Made by a program: the position numbers and the translations under genes. 64,000 nucleotides of DNA. Source: CAZZNQ01 sp964655775. GTDB lineage: Bacteria > Planctomycetota > Brocadiia > SM23-32. Under the pieces are notes generated by a model that saw nothing but the letters and a program-made list of their open reading frames with translations, ran no database searches and had not been told where the DNA came from. This document shows positions 52,893-62,900 of this stretch, one piece after another. Position 1 is the first letter of the stretch; each line of letters begins with the position of its first letter. The stretch lies in the NCBI GenBank assembly GCA_964655775.1, contig CAZZNQ010000006.1, forward strand, positions 18,868 to 82,867. The letters are read 5' to 3'.

Positions 52893-53321
52893 ATGAAAAA
52901 GCGTGAGCACATCGGAACCGTTGTGTCGGTGGAGGGACGCACGGCCCTGGTCCGCCTGAAGGCGGATCCGAACTGTGGCTCGAAGTTCTCCTGCTCCTGC
53001 TGCTCGGTGAAACCGGAGGCGCAGACACTCAGGGTCCCGGGAACCGGCCTTGAAGAGGGCGACACCGTGAAGGTGTCCGTGCCGGCCTACGTCGGTTACC
53101 TGAGCACGGTGGTAGTGTTCGTCATGCCGCTGGTGCTCGCCATCGTCGGCTTTGCCCTGGGCGCCCGTTTTGAGGATACGCCCGAGGCGCAGGGAATGCC
53201 TACCATCGTGGGCGGCGTTGCGGGTTTCGCACTGGCCGTGGTCATCGCAATGCTGGTGAACCGCGCCCTGACGAATGCGCGCAGTTGCGAGGTGCAGCAA
53301 GTCAAGACCGGGCAGGCATAG
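52893..53321 (+). CDS. RseC/MucC family redox membrane protein
   Basis: A 142-residue protein with the RseC pattern: N-terminal GTVVSVEGRTALVRLK, a Cys-rich stretch CGSKFSCSCCS that in relatives may bind an Fe-S centre, then two membrane segments (YLSTVVVFVMPLVLAIVGFALGA and IVGGVAGFALAVVIAMLV). RseC proteins act in reduction of SoxR or with the Rnf complex and sigma-E. No rnf or sox genes are nearby. It has its own promoter and lies downstream of the kinase gene. Confidence 0.88.
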   Translation: MKKREHIGTVVSVEGRTALVRLKADPNCGSKFSCSCCSVKPEAQTLRVPGTGLEEGDTVKVSVPAYVGYLSTVVVFVMPLVLAIVGFALGARFEDTPEAQGMPTIVGGVAGFALAVVIAMLVNRALTNARSCEVQQVKTGQA

Positions 53322-53349
53322 GCCGCCAGGCACGGCGCCGGCAGGCGCG

Positions 53350-53378
53350 TTGACAGGAGCGTAAAGGGCTCGTATACT
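53350..53378 (+). promoter_or_regulatory. Near-perfect sigma70 promoter with long leader
   Basis: TTGACA (53350-53355), a 17 bp spacer, TATACT (53373-53378). This is the best match to the housekeeping consensus in the window and is 168 bp upstream of the GAF-PAS start. Confidence 0.75.
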
Positions 53379-53545
53379 CCGCATGCGTTCCAGATATGGT
53401 GCTCGCCGACAGAAGGGGCTCCGCAATGCCGTAGCTCACTTTACGGGCCTGCGGACCGGCCGACGCGCGGAACCAAAGCTCACTCGCATGTTTCCACTGA
53501 GAGAAAGACGCGGCATACTCCGGGCCGCCTGCAAGGATTCAATCC
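53379..53545 (+). other. Structured 5' leader or small RNA before GAF-PAS gene
   Basis: A leader of about 160 bases. TCCGCA (53420-53425) pairs with TGCGGA (53450-53455); inside, CCGTA (53429-53433) pairs with TACGG (53442-53446), giving a two-step hairpin with an 8-base loop. It does not fit the c-di-GMP-I, FMN, SAM or TPP motifs known to me. A regulatory leader or a small RNA is possible. Confidence 0.4.
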
Positions 53546-54667
53546 GTGCTATTCCAGGCTAAAGCCGTCCGCGTGCTCACCAGTTCGCCCACGTTGCAGG
53601 TGAACGCGCAACTGGGCGAAATGCCCTCCCCGCTGCTCTGGGGCCTGGCGGTCGCCGCCTTCGGCGTTCTGCTCATCGTCAGCGTGCTCATCCTTCTGAG
53701 ACGCCAGCCCGAAGAGAACCTGCCCTGGGACATCGCTCACGGGGCGGGCGAGCAAACGGGCCGGTACCTTCAGCACCTGCACCGACTTCTGCGCGCGATC
53801 CGAGCCATGAACAGCGTGATTGTCACCGAGCGGGACCGCGACCGGCTGATGGAGAAGGCATGTCGCACGCTTACCACCACCCGCGGCTACAAAATGGCCT
53901 GGATTGGGCTGGTCCAGGAGGGTAACAAACGCGTCATCCCCGCGATGAGCGCCGGTATGGAGGAAGGCTACCTGGAGAACGTCAACATCACGTGGGACGA
54001 CAGCCCGCAGGGACAGGGACCGACCGGCCGCTCGATAAAGACCGGCGAACCGTACATCATGCGCGACATCGAGACCGCCCCGGAGTTCCGCCCCTGGCGC
54101 GAAGAAGCCCTCCAACGCGGCTACCGGTCCTCCGCCTCGCTGCCGCTCAGGTGCCACGGTCGCGTGCTCGGCTCGCTGAACGTCTATTCCGAAATGCCGG
54201 ATGCCTTCGACATCGAGGAGGTCGGCCTGCTCCAGGAAGTGGCCGACCACCTGGCATACGCCCTCGCCGCAATAGAGAGGGACGAGGAGCTTGCCCTGGC
54301 GCGCACCGAGGCCCGCGCAGCCGCGGATGTATGGCGAATCTTCCAGAACTCACCCACCGGTATGATGAGCACCGACGCCGCAGGCGACCTCACCACCATA
54401 AACCCCGCAATGGTGGCGCTGCTGGACCGTCCCGAGGATGCCGCCCAACTGGTGGGCTCCACCAGACTGCTCGATCTGGGGCCGTTCGGCTCCGGCAAGG
54501 CGCACTCGCAGGTCGCCCACCTGCTCTCGGAATCGGAACCGGTGTCGTTCGAATGCATGATGAACGTAAATGGCGCCGAGCGGAAGCTGCGAATCACCGG
54601 CTCGCCGATCAATGCCGAGGACGGAGAACTCACAGGAACCGTCTGGTACGCCGAGCAGATCGCCTGA
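53546..54667 (+). CDS. Membrane-anchored GAF-PAS sensor protein without output domain
   Basis: A 373-residue protein starting at GTG 53546 with AAGGA upstream. One membrane segment (about 31-51, LWGLAVAAFGVLLIVSVLILL) precedes a helical linker. A GAF domain follows (about 85-245; RGYKMAWIGLVQEG, GPTGRSIKTGEPYIMRDIE, YRSSASLPLRCHGRVLGSLNVYS in parts), and a PAS domain ends the protein (255-370; WRIFQNSPTGMMSTDAAGDLTTINPAM in part). No kinase or cyclase follows, so signal output must go through a partner. It ends 3 bp from the convergent LapA-like gene. Confidence 0.85.
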   Translation: MLFQAKAVRVLTSSPTLQVNAQLGEMPSPLLWGLAVAAFGVLLIVSVLILLRRQPEENLPWDIAHGAGEQTGRYLQHLHRLLRAIRAMNSVIVTERDRDRLMEKACRTLTTTRGYKMAWIGLVQEGNKRVIPAMSAGMEEGYLENVNITWDDSPQGQGPTGRSIKTGEPYIMRDIETAPEFRPWREEALQRGYRSSASLPLRCHGRVLGSLNVYSEMPDAFDIEEVGLLQEVADHLAYALAAIERDEELALARTEARAAADVWRIFQNSPTGMMSTDAAGDLTTINPAMVALLDRPEDAAQLVGSTRLLDLGPFGSGKAHSQVAHLLSESEPVSFECMMNVNGAERKLRITGSPINAEDGELTGTVWYAEQIA

Positions 54668-54670
54668 GGC

Positions 54671-54907
54671 TCAGGATCGCCTTCGGGCCAGCACGCCGCC
54701 AAGTATCGTGCCCAGCACAAGCCCCACCAGCAGGGCAGCCAGCAGCCACGCGAACAGCGGCAGACTCGGTTCCCAACCGAGCAGGTTCAGAGGCGTGGTC
54801 TCGCGATTGTGGACGACGATGATCAGCACAAGAAGGCCCATTAGCACCCACAGGGCCACCTTCAGGTGCCTGACGGTCCGCTTCAGTGACGACGTCTTCT
54901 CGGCCAT
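54671..54907 (-). CDS. LapA-domain (DUF1049) membrane protein
   Basis: A 78-residue two-pass membrane protein. The first segment is VALWVLMGLLVLIIVVHN, followed by the family-typical N-x-x-x-V/L-x-L turn (NRETTPLNLLG), and the second is LFAWLLAALLVGLVLGTILGG, ending with a basic RRR tail. It matches the lipopolysaccharide-assembly A-domain/DUF1049 layout. It lies 15 bp after ribBA and is probably its last cistron. Confidence 0.82.
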   Translation of the reverse strand: MAEKTSSLKRTVRHLKVALWVLMGLLVLIIVVHNRETTPLNLLGWEPSLPLFAWLLAALLVGLVLGTILGGVLARRRS

Positions 54908-54922
54908 GGCAGTCTCCCTCGC

Positions 54923-56215
54923 TCAGTCACCGGCGTGCGCTTCCGGCCCGCCCTCTTCCGGACCCTCCAGGTCCAGCATGTGGCCCATCTTCTCCTTCTT
55001 GGTGAGAAGATACCGGCGGTTCTCCCGCCGCGGCGGGACCTCCAGTGGCACGCGCTCCACTATCTCCAACCCGTACCCGCCCAGCGCGTGGAACTTGCGC
55101 GGGTTGTTGGACATCAGGCGCATCTTGCGCACGCCCAGGTGCCGCAGTATCTGCGCGCCCACGCCGTATTCGCGCTTGTCCGGCGGGAAACCCAGGTGCA
55201 CATTCGCTTCCACGGTGTCCATCCCCTCGTCCTGCAGCACATACGCGTGGAGCTTGTTCTCCAGACCGATCCCCCGGCCCTCCTGCCGCATGTAGAGCAA
55301 CACGCCACGGCCCTCCTCCTGGATCTTATCGAGCGCCATGTCGAGCTGCTCGCCGCAGTCGCAGCGCACGGATCGGAGGATCTCGCCGGTGAAGCACTCG
55401 TCGTGAACGCGCACCAGAATCGGCTCGTCGATCGGCGGGGCGGGCACGTCCTCGTCGGCGCCTATCTCACCGCAGCAGACGGCGATGTGCTCGCGCTTGT
55501 CGACAAAGGACCGGTAGTAGTGCACGCGGAACGGCCCATGCATGGTGGGCAGGTCCACGCAGACGGTCTTGGAGACCAGGTATTCGGACTGGTGCCGATG
55601 GCGGATCAGCGCCTCGATGGTGCAGATGGGAAAGCCGGTGCGCTCCGCCAGTCTCCGCAGATCGGGCAGCCGCGCCATGGTGCCGTCGTCGTTCATCACC
55701 TCGCATACGAGCGAGGCCGGCTTGAGGTCCGCCAGGCGTGCCAGGTCCACGGCCGCCTCCGTGTGACCGGCCCGCACCAGCGTGCCACCGGCACGCGCCA
55801 CCAGGGGCAGGATGTGGCCGGGACGGACGAGATCGTCCGGCTCGGCATCGTCGGCGATCATGGTGCCGATGGTGCGCGCCCTGTCCCGGGCGCTGACGCC
55901 GGTGGTGATGCCCTCGCGCGCGTCCACGGTCACCGTGAACGGAGTGCCGAACGCGCTGCGGTTCTCGACGACCATCGGCGCCAGGTCCAGCTTCTCGGCC
56001 AGCTCCGGCCCCACCGCCACACACAGGAATCCGCGCGCCTCCTTCAGCAGGAAGGCGATCGCCTCCGACGTGACGCGTTCCGCCGCCAGGCACAGGTCGC
56101 CCTCGTTCTCACGGTTCTCGTCATCCACGACAACAACGAACTTGCCGTCCCGGTATGCTTCCAGCACGGACGGGATATCGCTGAAGACGCTCTCGGCGTC
56201 GGAACTATGGGCCAT
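54923..56215 (-). CDS. ribBA: Bifunctional 3,4-dihydroxy-2-butanone-4-phosphate synthase / GTP cyclohydrolase II
   Basis: A 430-residue fusion catalysing the two entry steps of riboflavin synthesis. The N-terminal DHBP synthase has DDENRENEGDL (31-41), RPGHI (131-135), GHTEAAVDL (150-158) and CEVMNDDG. The C-terminal GTP cyclohydrolase II has the zinc site DECFTGEILRSVRCDCGEQL (Cys274, 285, 287), RQEGRGIGL and SNNPRK. Both halves look active. The upstream gap to the epimerase gene is only 57 bp, and no FMN riboswitch was seen there. Confidence 0.97.
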   Translation of the reverse strand: MAHSSDAESVFSDIPSVLEAYRDGKFVVVVDDENRENEGDLCLAAERVTSEAIAFLLKEARGFLCVAVGPELAEKLDLAPMVVENRSAFGTPFTVTVDAREGITTGVSARDRARTIGTMIADDAEPDDLVRPGHILPLVARAGGTLVRAGHTEAAVDLARLADLKPASLVCEVMNDDGTMARLPDLRRLAERTGFPICTIEALIRHRHQSEYLVSKTVCVDLPTMHGPFRVHYYRSFVDKREHIAVCCGEIGADEDVPAPPIDEPILVRVHDECFTGEILRSVRCDCGEQLDMALDKIQEEGRGVLLYMRQEGRGIGLENKLHAYVLQDEGMDTVEANVHLGFPPDKREYGVGAQILRHLGVRKMRLMSNNPRKFHALGGYGLEIVERVPLEVPPRRENRRYLLTKKEKMGHMLDLEGPEEGGPEAHAGD

Positions 56216-56272
56216 GGTCTGCGGTCCGAACGATAGAAAGGGGCGGTGAAGACGGATGCGGGCGGAAACGGG

Positions 56273-57235
56273 CTAAGTGCCCCTCAACCATTCTACGAAC
56301 TCGGCCATTCCGCGCGCAATCGGGAACTCGGGCGAGTAACCCAGAAGCCGGCGCGCCTTGTCGATGTCCGCATAGGTGACCGGAACGTCCCCCGGCTGCA
56401 TCGGCAGGCGGTCGATGCGCGCCTTCCGTCCGAGGGCGTCCTCGATCAGGGCGATCAACTCCCGAAGCATCACCGGTTCCGAGTTGCCCAGGTTGATGAT
56501 CTCGAACTCCAGCGGCTCGCCCTTCGGACCCAGCACAGCCATGATACCGTCCACAATATCGCTGCAGTAGGTGTAGTCTCGGCGGCTGGTGCCGTCGCCG
56601 AACACCGGGATCGGCTCGCCGCGCGAGATCAGCCGGGCGAACTTGTGGATGGCCAGATCCGGCCGCTGCCGGGGGCCGTATACGGTGAAGAAGCGCAGGC
56701 AGACGATGGGGATGCCGTAGAGGTGGTGGTAGACGCGACAGAGCATCTCGCCCGCCCTCTTGGTGGACGCGTACGGCGAGATGGGCTGCTCAACGGGATC
56801 GGCTTCGCTGAACGGCACCTTGCTGTTGACGCCGTAGACGGAGGAACTCGATCCAAACACGAAGCGCTCCACTGTCCCCACCTTGCGCGCCGCCTCCAGC
56901 AGGTTCACCGTTCCTGTGCAGTTCACATCGTAGTAAAGCGCGGGCTCCCGGATCGAGGGCCGCACGCCGGCGCGCGCCGCCAGATGCACCACCTGCCTCA
57001 CCGGCCCCTGCGCCAGCGCCTCCTCGCAGACGTCCGCGTCACGTATGTCCCCCTCGATCAGAACCAGGCGGCCTGTCTCCAGGGCATCGGCGATGTTGGC
57101 CCGCTTCACGGCGGGGTCGTAATACGGATCGAAGCTGTCCAGGCAGACGACGCTTTCGTCCGGCCGGTCGGCCAGCAGACGATCGATCAGGTGGCTGCCG
57201 ATGAAGCCCGCGCCGCCGGTCACCAGTACGCTCAT
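56273..57235 (-). CDS. NAD-dependent sugar-nucleotide epimerase (UDP-glucuronate 4-epimerase-like)
   Basis: A 320-residue extended short-chain dehydrogenase. GGAGFIG (7-13) binds NAD; SSSSVYG (129-135) and Tyr155-x3-Lys159 (YASTK) are catalytic. FDPYYDPAVKRANI and GDGTSRRDYTYCSDIVDG are typical of UDP-glucuronate/UDP-galactose 4-epimerases. Its product probably feeds extracellular polysaccharide or cell-envelope glycan. It lies upstream of ribBA in the same direction. Confidence 0.92.
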   Translation of the reverse strand: MSVLVTGGAGFIGSHLIDRLLADRPDESVVCLDSFDPYYDPAVKRANIADALETGRLVLIEGDIRDADVCEEALAQGPVRQVVHLAARAGVRPSIREPALYYDVNCTGTVNLLEAARKVGTVERFVFGSSSSVYGVNSKVPFSEADPVEQPISPYASTKRAGEMLCRVYHHLYGIPIVCLRFFTVYGPRQRPDLAIHKFARLISRGEPIPVFGDGTSRRDYTYCSDIVDGIMAVLGPKGEPLEFEIINLGNSEPVMLRELIALIEDALGRKARIDRLPMQPGDVPVTYADIDKARRLLGYSPEFPIARGMAEFVEWLRGT

Positions 57236-57293
57236 GGCGTGCTCCGAGTATGCATTGCAGGAAAGGGGAAATCACGGTGGATCGGCGGAGGCA

Positions 57294-57322
57294 AGTCTAC
57301 GCGCGGAGGGCGCGGAAAGCAA
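57294..57322 (-). promoter_or_regulatory. Weak promoter candidate for the epimerase gene
   Basis: On the minus strand TTGCTT (57317-57322), a 17 bp spacer, TAGACT (57294-57299), 58 bp before the ATG at 57235. Three of six and four of six matches. Confidence 0.35.
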
Positions 57323-57354
57323 GGCGCAGCGACCGGGCGGGTCTGCAAGCCGGA

Positions 57355-58287
57355 TCAGAGCTGCCGGGGCGAGTACGAGCTGCGGAAGGACTGAACGCGG
57401 AACCGGTTCTCCGACCCGTACGCGACCGACACCAGCACTTCCGCCAGGGCGCCCCTGGCATTGGTGGGGTAGATCTGCACCGCGTAGTAGTAGCCGGGGT
57501 AGCGGGGGTGCTCGCGGGCGATGGTCACCGGCGTGCCCGCCTTGTGCTCAACCGCCGCGTCGTCGTCCTGCCCGACTCGCCGCATGTCGCTTTCCACCTC
57601 AAACTGAGCGGTGGACGCACCTGACGTGACGTTGTTCACTTTCATCCACTCGTCGTCGACGACGACGTAGAAATCCGCCCAGCCGTCGGGATCCTCCGTC
57701 CAGCGCACGTCGAGTGTGATCGCGGAGGTGGGCTCGCCGGTGTTCCGGTCCGCGGGCACCAGGTCCTGTGCAATGTCGGCGTCCAGCACGAAGTCCCAGG
57801 TCAGGGGCTGCAGCACGCGCGCCCCGTCGCTGTGAGAAGGAGCGGGCGAGGGTACCGGCCAATTCGCGGGAATGCTGACGCCCATGAACTGTGGAGTGAC
57901 AGGCGATACGCGACCATACCAGTACCACTGCCCTCCCACCAGCAGCGGCCCTCGGTCGTCGAAGTCGGCCGCAACGGCCCCCGGACCCGGCTCCACGTCA
58001 TCCACCTGCATACTGGGGTCACCAGCGTTATAAGGCCCGTCCAGCCGCGTCTTCGCGAAGACCTCACGCATGCGCTGGGCGTTCAGCTCGGCCAGGAGTT
58101 CGGCTGCGATGTAGGAGGCGGTGCGGCGGTTGACGGCCTCGCTGTGCAGAACGCCGGCGGCGACGAACAGGCCCATGATGCCCAGCGAGCCCACCAGGAA
58201 GATGGCCAGCGCCAGGATGACCTCCACCAGCGTGAGGCCGGAACGCCCGCGGAGCCGCATGTCGAGGATTTTCCGCTGTCGGTTCAT
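57355..58287 (-). CDS. Type IV pseudopilin-like protein (PilV/GspI-type)
   Basis: A 310-residue protein with an intact prepilin signal: RGRSG17 followed by LTLVE, with Glu22 at +5, and the hydrophobic helix VILALAIFLVGSLGIMGLFV. PilD-type peptidase would cut after Gly17. The long C-terminal part is beta-rich and secreted or assembled. It is one of three neighbouring genes of a pilus or type II-secretion-like tip complex. An ATG at 58260 is an alternative start. Confidence 0.88.
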   Translation of the reverse strand: MNRQRKILDMRLRGRSGLTLVEVILALAIFLVGSLGIMGLFVAAGVLHSEAVNRRTASYIAAELLAELNAQRMREVFAKTRLDGPYNAGDPSMQVDDVEPGPGAVAADFDDRGPLLVGGQWYWYGRVSPVTPQFMGVSIPANWPVPSPAPSHSDGARVLQPLTWDFVLDADIAQDLVPADRNTGEPTSAITLDVRWTEDPDGWADFYVVVDDEWMKVNNVTSGASTAQFEVESDMRRVGQDDDAAVEHKAGTPVTIAREHPRYPGYYYAVQIYPTNARGALAEVLVSVAYGSENRFRVQSFRSSYSPRQL

Positions 58288-58395
58288 CTCTTTCTCCTGT
58301 ATGTCGGCGCCAAACGCCGTCCGTTACCGCCTGTATCCGGGGGCTACCGGGGCCCGCGCACCCGCCCTCTCCTCCCACCTAAGGGCGGAGTCGCC

Positions 58396-59847
58396 TTACT
58401 GGCCCCAGTAGTCCCGGCCGGCCGGGTTGTCGAACACCCGGCTGAATGTCGTTCCTATCTTCACAAGGTCGCCGGTATCGTGAGTGTCGGCTGCGGTCCC
58501 GCGTTGGCCACGTCCTTCCGGGGGCACCACGAAGTATCCGCCCTGGGGGTCCACCTCGTAGCGATCGTAGCGCATCCACTCGTCCCCCGCGTCGTCCTCT
58601 ATCAGCAGGTAGGGCCACTCCGGGTTCAGCACCGGCTGCGCACCGGCCACTTCGATGTCCACTGCGCCGCTTGCGGGCACGTTCGAGCGCAGCCGCAACG
58701 GGTTCGGATCGCGCATCTTCTCCGGCGGTTCCACCACCAGCACCATCATCAGCGAGCGCGGGAACACATTGTCGCGCACGTAGTCCTCGTCCTCGCCGTT
58801 GTCCTCGGTATCGAAATCGCTGTTTGTATCCGGGTAGTAGTTGGTGGTTACGCCGCTGAGCCAGGGCACCGAGTCCCAATACACCGTGCCCCAGTCCATC
58901 GCGAACGGCGGAGTCGGCCAGTCGGTGAAGTCGCGGTCCAGGTCGCCGTTTATGCGGTCGCTGTCCCAGGTCGGCACAGGCGCGCAGTCGTCGCGCGTGT
59001 AGGAGTTCACCCACTTCTGAAAGTCCTCCGTCGGATCCCAGAGGGTGCGATCCGGGTCGATGGTCGGCCACCAGAAATCTCGCGGGCTGTTCTCCCAATC
59101 CACGCTGGTGTACTGCGATCGGCACCAGATGCCCATGTAGAGCACGTTCTCGGCCAGCGGCAAGGCCACGCCGGGCCATCCGGCGGCCGTATTGCCGACG
59201 ATCTTGTCCTGCGCATCGGAATCGTCGGCATCGTCGATGTGGGCGTTGCTGAAAAGGCTGCATCCCGCCTCGTCAATATCAAGGTCCTGGCCGATGGGCG
59301 AGAGCACCGCCCGGTACAGCGTGCGCCGACCGCCGGCCCGCCCCATCAGGTAGGCCACCTCGCACATGCCCTCCAGGGGCATCAGGTCCTCGTCGATCAG
59401 CCCGTCGTCGTCGTCATCGCGCAGGTTGTAGATCTCCTCGTCGATCTCGCCGCCGCTGTCGTTGTCGTTGTCTACCCCGTCGCCCGCCTGGCGCAGGCGC
59501 GGGTTCACCGCGTCGTCGGGGATGCCGCGCACGAACCGCAGCCGCTGGCGGCCGCGCTGGTCGAAATCCACCCAGAACTTCACGCGCGTGTCGAACGCGT
59601 CGGCGTCCTGTCCCCAGAACTGGTTCTTGGCGGCGCCCAGGTCGTCCTGAAGCTGCTGGAAGGCGATGGTCGCGGTATCGTACGCGGTGCTGCGGCGGTG
59701 TCCGCTGCGCCAGAGCTGGGTGCCGTACCTGAGCGTGCCGACCGCCATCAGGCCGAACACAATCAGAATGGTGCTCGCCACCATCACCTCGGCCAGGCTG
59801 AAGCCGCTCCGTCCTCGCAGCATCGGTTTTGGGTTCGCGTTCTTCAT
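58396..59847 (-). CDS. Large pseudopilin-like protein (PilW/GspJ-type)
   Basis: A 483-residue protein; the start at 59847 gives MKNANPKPMLRGRSG15-FSLAE (Glu20 at +5) and the helix VMVASTILIVFGLMAVGTLRY. The body (AYDTATIAFQQLQDDLGAAKNQFW) resembles minor pseudopilins of the PilW/GspJ kind but is more than twice the usual length, with an acidic Asp-rich segment (DDDDDGLIDEDL region). It shares the LRGRSG processing site with the neighbour, so both are probably cut by the same peptidase. Confidence 0.85.
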   Translation of the reverse strand: MKNANPKPMLRGRSGFSLAEVMVASTILIVFGLMAVGTLRYGTQLWRSGHRRSTAYDTATIAFQQLQDDLGAAKNQFWGQDADAFDTRVKFWVDFDQRGRQRLRFVRGIPDDAVNPRLRQAGDGVDNDNDSGGEIDEEIYNLRDDDDDGLIDEDLMPLEGMCEVAYLMGRAGGRRTLYRAVLSPIGQDLDIDEAGCSLFSNAHIDDADDSDAQDKIVGNTAAGWPGVALPLAENVLYMGIWCRSQYTSVDWENSPRDFWWPTIDPDRTLWDPTEDFQKWVNSYTRDDCAPVPTWDSDRINGDLDRDFTDWPTPPFAMDWGTVYWDSVPWLSGVTTNYYPDTNSDFDTEDNGEDEDYVRDNVFPRSLMMVLVVEPPEKMRDPNPLRLRSNVPASGAVDIEVAGAQPVLNPEWPYLLIEDDAGDEWMRYDRYEVDPQGGYFVVPPEGRGQRGTAADTHDTGDLVKIGTTFSRVFDNPAGRDYWGQ

Positions 59848-59904
59848 TTTCCTCGCTCTCAACATGCCACTGGTCGGAAGACGACCCATGTATCGGGCTC
59901 CGCG

Positions 59905-62900
59905 TCAGAAGGACGAAGACTCCGGTACCATTTCGATCTCCGCGCGGTCCAGTTCCACCATGTTCTCCCAGCCTTCGCCCTCCAGCACGTCGCCCGTGGC
60001 GGGGTCGAAGCCGGTGTTGTAGACGTGTGTGTCGCCCAGGTCGAAGTAGAAGCGCACCTCGACCGTGTCGGCGGCCGGATGGTCCAGGCCCGGGTAGGTG
60101 AAGATCTCCAGCGAATCCTCCTGCAGGCCGGCACCTTGGCTGATGGTGCCCCACAGGTTATCGTTGGAGAACCTGTCCGGCTCGGTCACGGCAAGGCCCA
60201 GATCGTCGGGATCGGACTCCCAGTTAACGCCCGCGCCCACTCGCACCAGGACGGCGACCTTCTGATCGTCCTCCAGGGGCTCCTTGAAGCGCCACCTCAC
60301 CTGGCTCACGCGGCCCGGCTGCGGGGGCTGGAAGCTGAACATACACATCTGCCCGTCCAACTGGGTCCCATCGTAGCTCTGGTGGGTTCCCCAGTTGGCG
60401 CCGATCCGGTAGCGGTCCAGGTGCCGCACGGGAAGCACGCGCACAAGGGAAGCCGCATTGTGGCCTGCGGGCGTGGTGCCGTAAGCGCCGCGCGGATAGG
60501 CGCTCACGCCGCCCACGCTGGGCCTCTCCAGCGTGTCCCAGCCGCCCGAAGTGTCGATGCCGAAGTAGGCGATGATCTCGTCCTCGATCTTGACGTAGCC
60601 TTCCTCGGGGAAGTCGGACGAGTCAATCACGTTATTGATGTCGGTGTCCCCGGCGCCGATGGCCCCGGCCAACCGGCTGGTGGTGATGAACGTCAAAGGT
60701 ATGATGCGGCGGAGTTCCCTGACGTTAGCACGCAGACCGTCGGGGCCCGCGGGGTCGACGGACAGGTCGTCGCGCACCTCCTTGAAGTCGGGGGTGATCA
60801 GGCAATCGCAATTGGCGCTTGGTGGTGCAGCCGGTCTGTGATAGCGCGTGTACTGGTACACGCCGTAGCCGTCGTGCGATGGAGCAGCAACCGACCTGCC
60901 GTCGCGCACGATGATGTATCCGCCCGACTCGCGCAGTGGGGTCACGTCCGTCCCGGCGGTATACGGATACGGTTCGGCCCGGTTGCTGTACGGCCTTCCG
61001 TGTAGGTCGGGCGGGCTGCCGGGCTCCCCATTCCAGGGGGCCAGTCGGAGCCTCAATCCGATCTCCGGATCGTCGTACCACGCCCATTCCGTGATGTACA
61101 GCCAGTCGCCGGGGGCGCCTGTCGGATCGTTCTGATCCCAGTAGCCGGGGCGCGTCAGCCCCGAGGCCAGCGACGTGATCCTGAACTCGTCGATCTCGCC
61201 CTGGAACTGGCCCCCGCCCGTATTGTCGGCGCCGACGGAAAAACCTGCGCCCGGGTCGCATGGCAGAGATCCACCCAGGACCCCGGGAGCGTTGTTGAAC
61301 ACTTTCCATCTTCGAGCGATAATGTCGAAACTGGAACCGATGCCCGGGATGGGGAAGTCATCGGGATCAAAAGCCAACCACTCATAGCCCAGATCCGTCA
61401 ACTCAGGTCTCGCGGGCACTGGGACCGCCTCGATATCCAGGGGCGCGGTTTCGGATGGATTGCCGAAGGCGTCCAGGTAACGGGCGTCGATCGGAGCGGT
61501 GGACACATTGCTGTGGCCGAAGAACACAACGCTGTCCGTGTCCTGGGGCGTGGCAGTTACATCGTCCGTCTCCTCATGATGAACCGTCCTGATGACCGGC
61601 ACGAGAGAAGCCACCGGATCGTTCAGCGCGTAGTCCACGCCCAGGACGCTGGTCAGTGTGAGCTGCTGTCCGGACTTGGAGGAATACTCATGTACGTTGA
61701 TGCTCCCCGTTGCCGCATGCTTGATCACCACCATGCCGCGATCGGGAAGGTCCGTCATATCCCCGGAAAGCGTTATGGTGTTGTTCGTCGGCAGGGGATC
61801 AACCGACAGCGTGTACTGGATGTTGGGAACCACGCACGCGACGGGCCAGAAGTACCCCTCCTGCACCGTCGTTTCGTCGTCCGTGCCGCCGGCATAGGTG
61901 TACTCCCACTCCATGGCCCGGTCGTATATGCCGTCGATGAACATCGCCATCTCGTCGCGGAAGCTGCCCACGGCCGCCACGGCAATGTGGTGCCAGACGC
62001 CCGGCTCGAAGTCGAACTCGTCGGAGGAACTGGCGGTGACGTATCCTCGGCCCGTTTCATCCACAAGGCGGAAGTGCAGCCGGTCGACCCCACCGACCTC
62101 CTGCAGGTAGAGGCGCACCTGGTCTCTGTCCCCAACGCCCCAGCTACCCGAACCGATGTCGAACAGGACCTCCGGCGTGCCGCCGATCTCCTGCGGCCTG
62201 ACCCACATCTCTATCGCGAAGGGCTGCATGGTGGCGTGCACGCTCTCCGCCTCGATATTGCGCGACTGGGGGGCGGCCGTGTAGTCCGTCAGGTACCGGA
62301 CGTGCACGTTGGTGATCCCGTCGGCCGTTGTGTTGTCCACGCTCGGGACAACGGCGGCCTGCTCGTCGACCGTGCCCTGGGCGTCGTCCAGGTTGAAGTC
62401 GGTCGAGCCCACGGGCGGGCTCAGGAAAGCCGTGGAATAGCGCGTGGAGTTCAGGGAATCGATGCTCGGCGTCACGCCGCCGATGCCGTCCGTCAGGTCG
62501 GTGTACGGGACGTCGTCGGCGGGCGGCGGCAGATCGGCCTGCCGCGGCCGGGTGTAGACGGCGGTGCTGGTCGGGTTGGTCACCGTCATGTGCTCGTAGA
62601 ACTCCTCCTGGCTCCGCAGCAGCCACCAGACGGGCTCCAGGGGGGGCACCACGTCGTATATGCGATCCAGAACCGGGCCGCTCGGAGCGCGGGCGACGGT
62701 TACGCCGGCGCGGTTGTCCACCAGGCTCAGGCTGTCCAGCCCGATGAGCGTGCCGCTGTTGGGTCGGAACGGCATGGTGGAGACGGCGGGCCACGTAGCG
62801 GCCACCGAATCGAAGTTCGCCATCAAGAGGGCGTGCTGGTCTGCGCTGATGGGGATGGTTCCCTCCAGATGCGTGAATATCGCATCCAGTTCATCGACCC

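Noticed and set aside
56216..56272. An FMN riboswitch before ribBA
   Set aside because: The gap is only 57 bp and contains none of the conserved FMN-element helices; ribBA follows another gene in the same direction.
57832..61005. A 1057-codon plus-strand open frame opposite the pseudopilin genes
   Set aside because: No motifs or ribosome-binding site; the minus-strand frames carry clear prepilin signals and domains.
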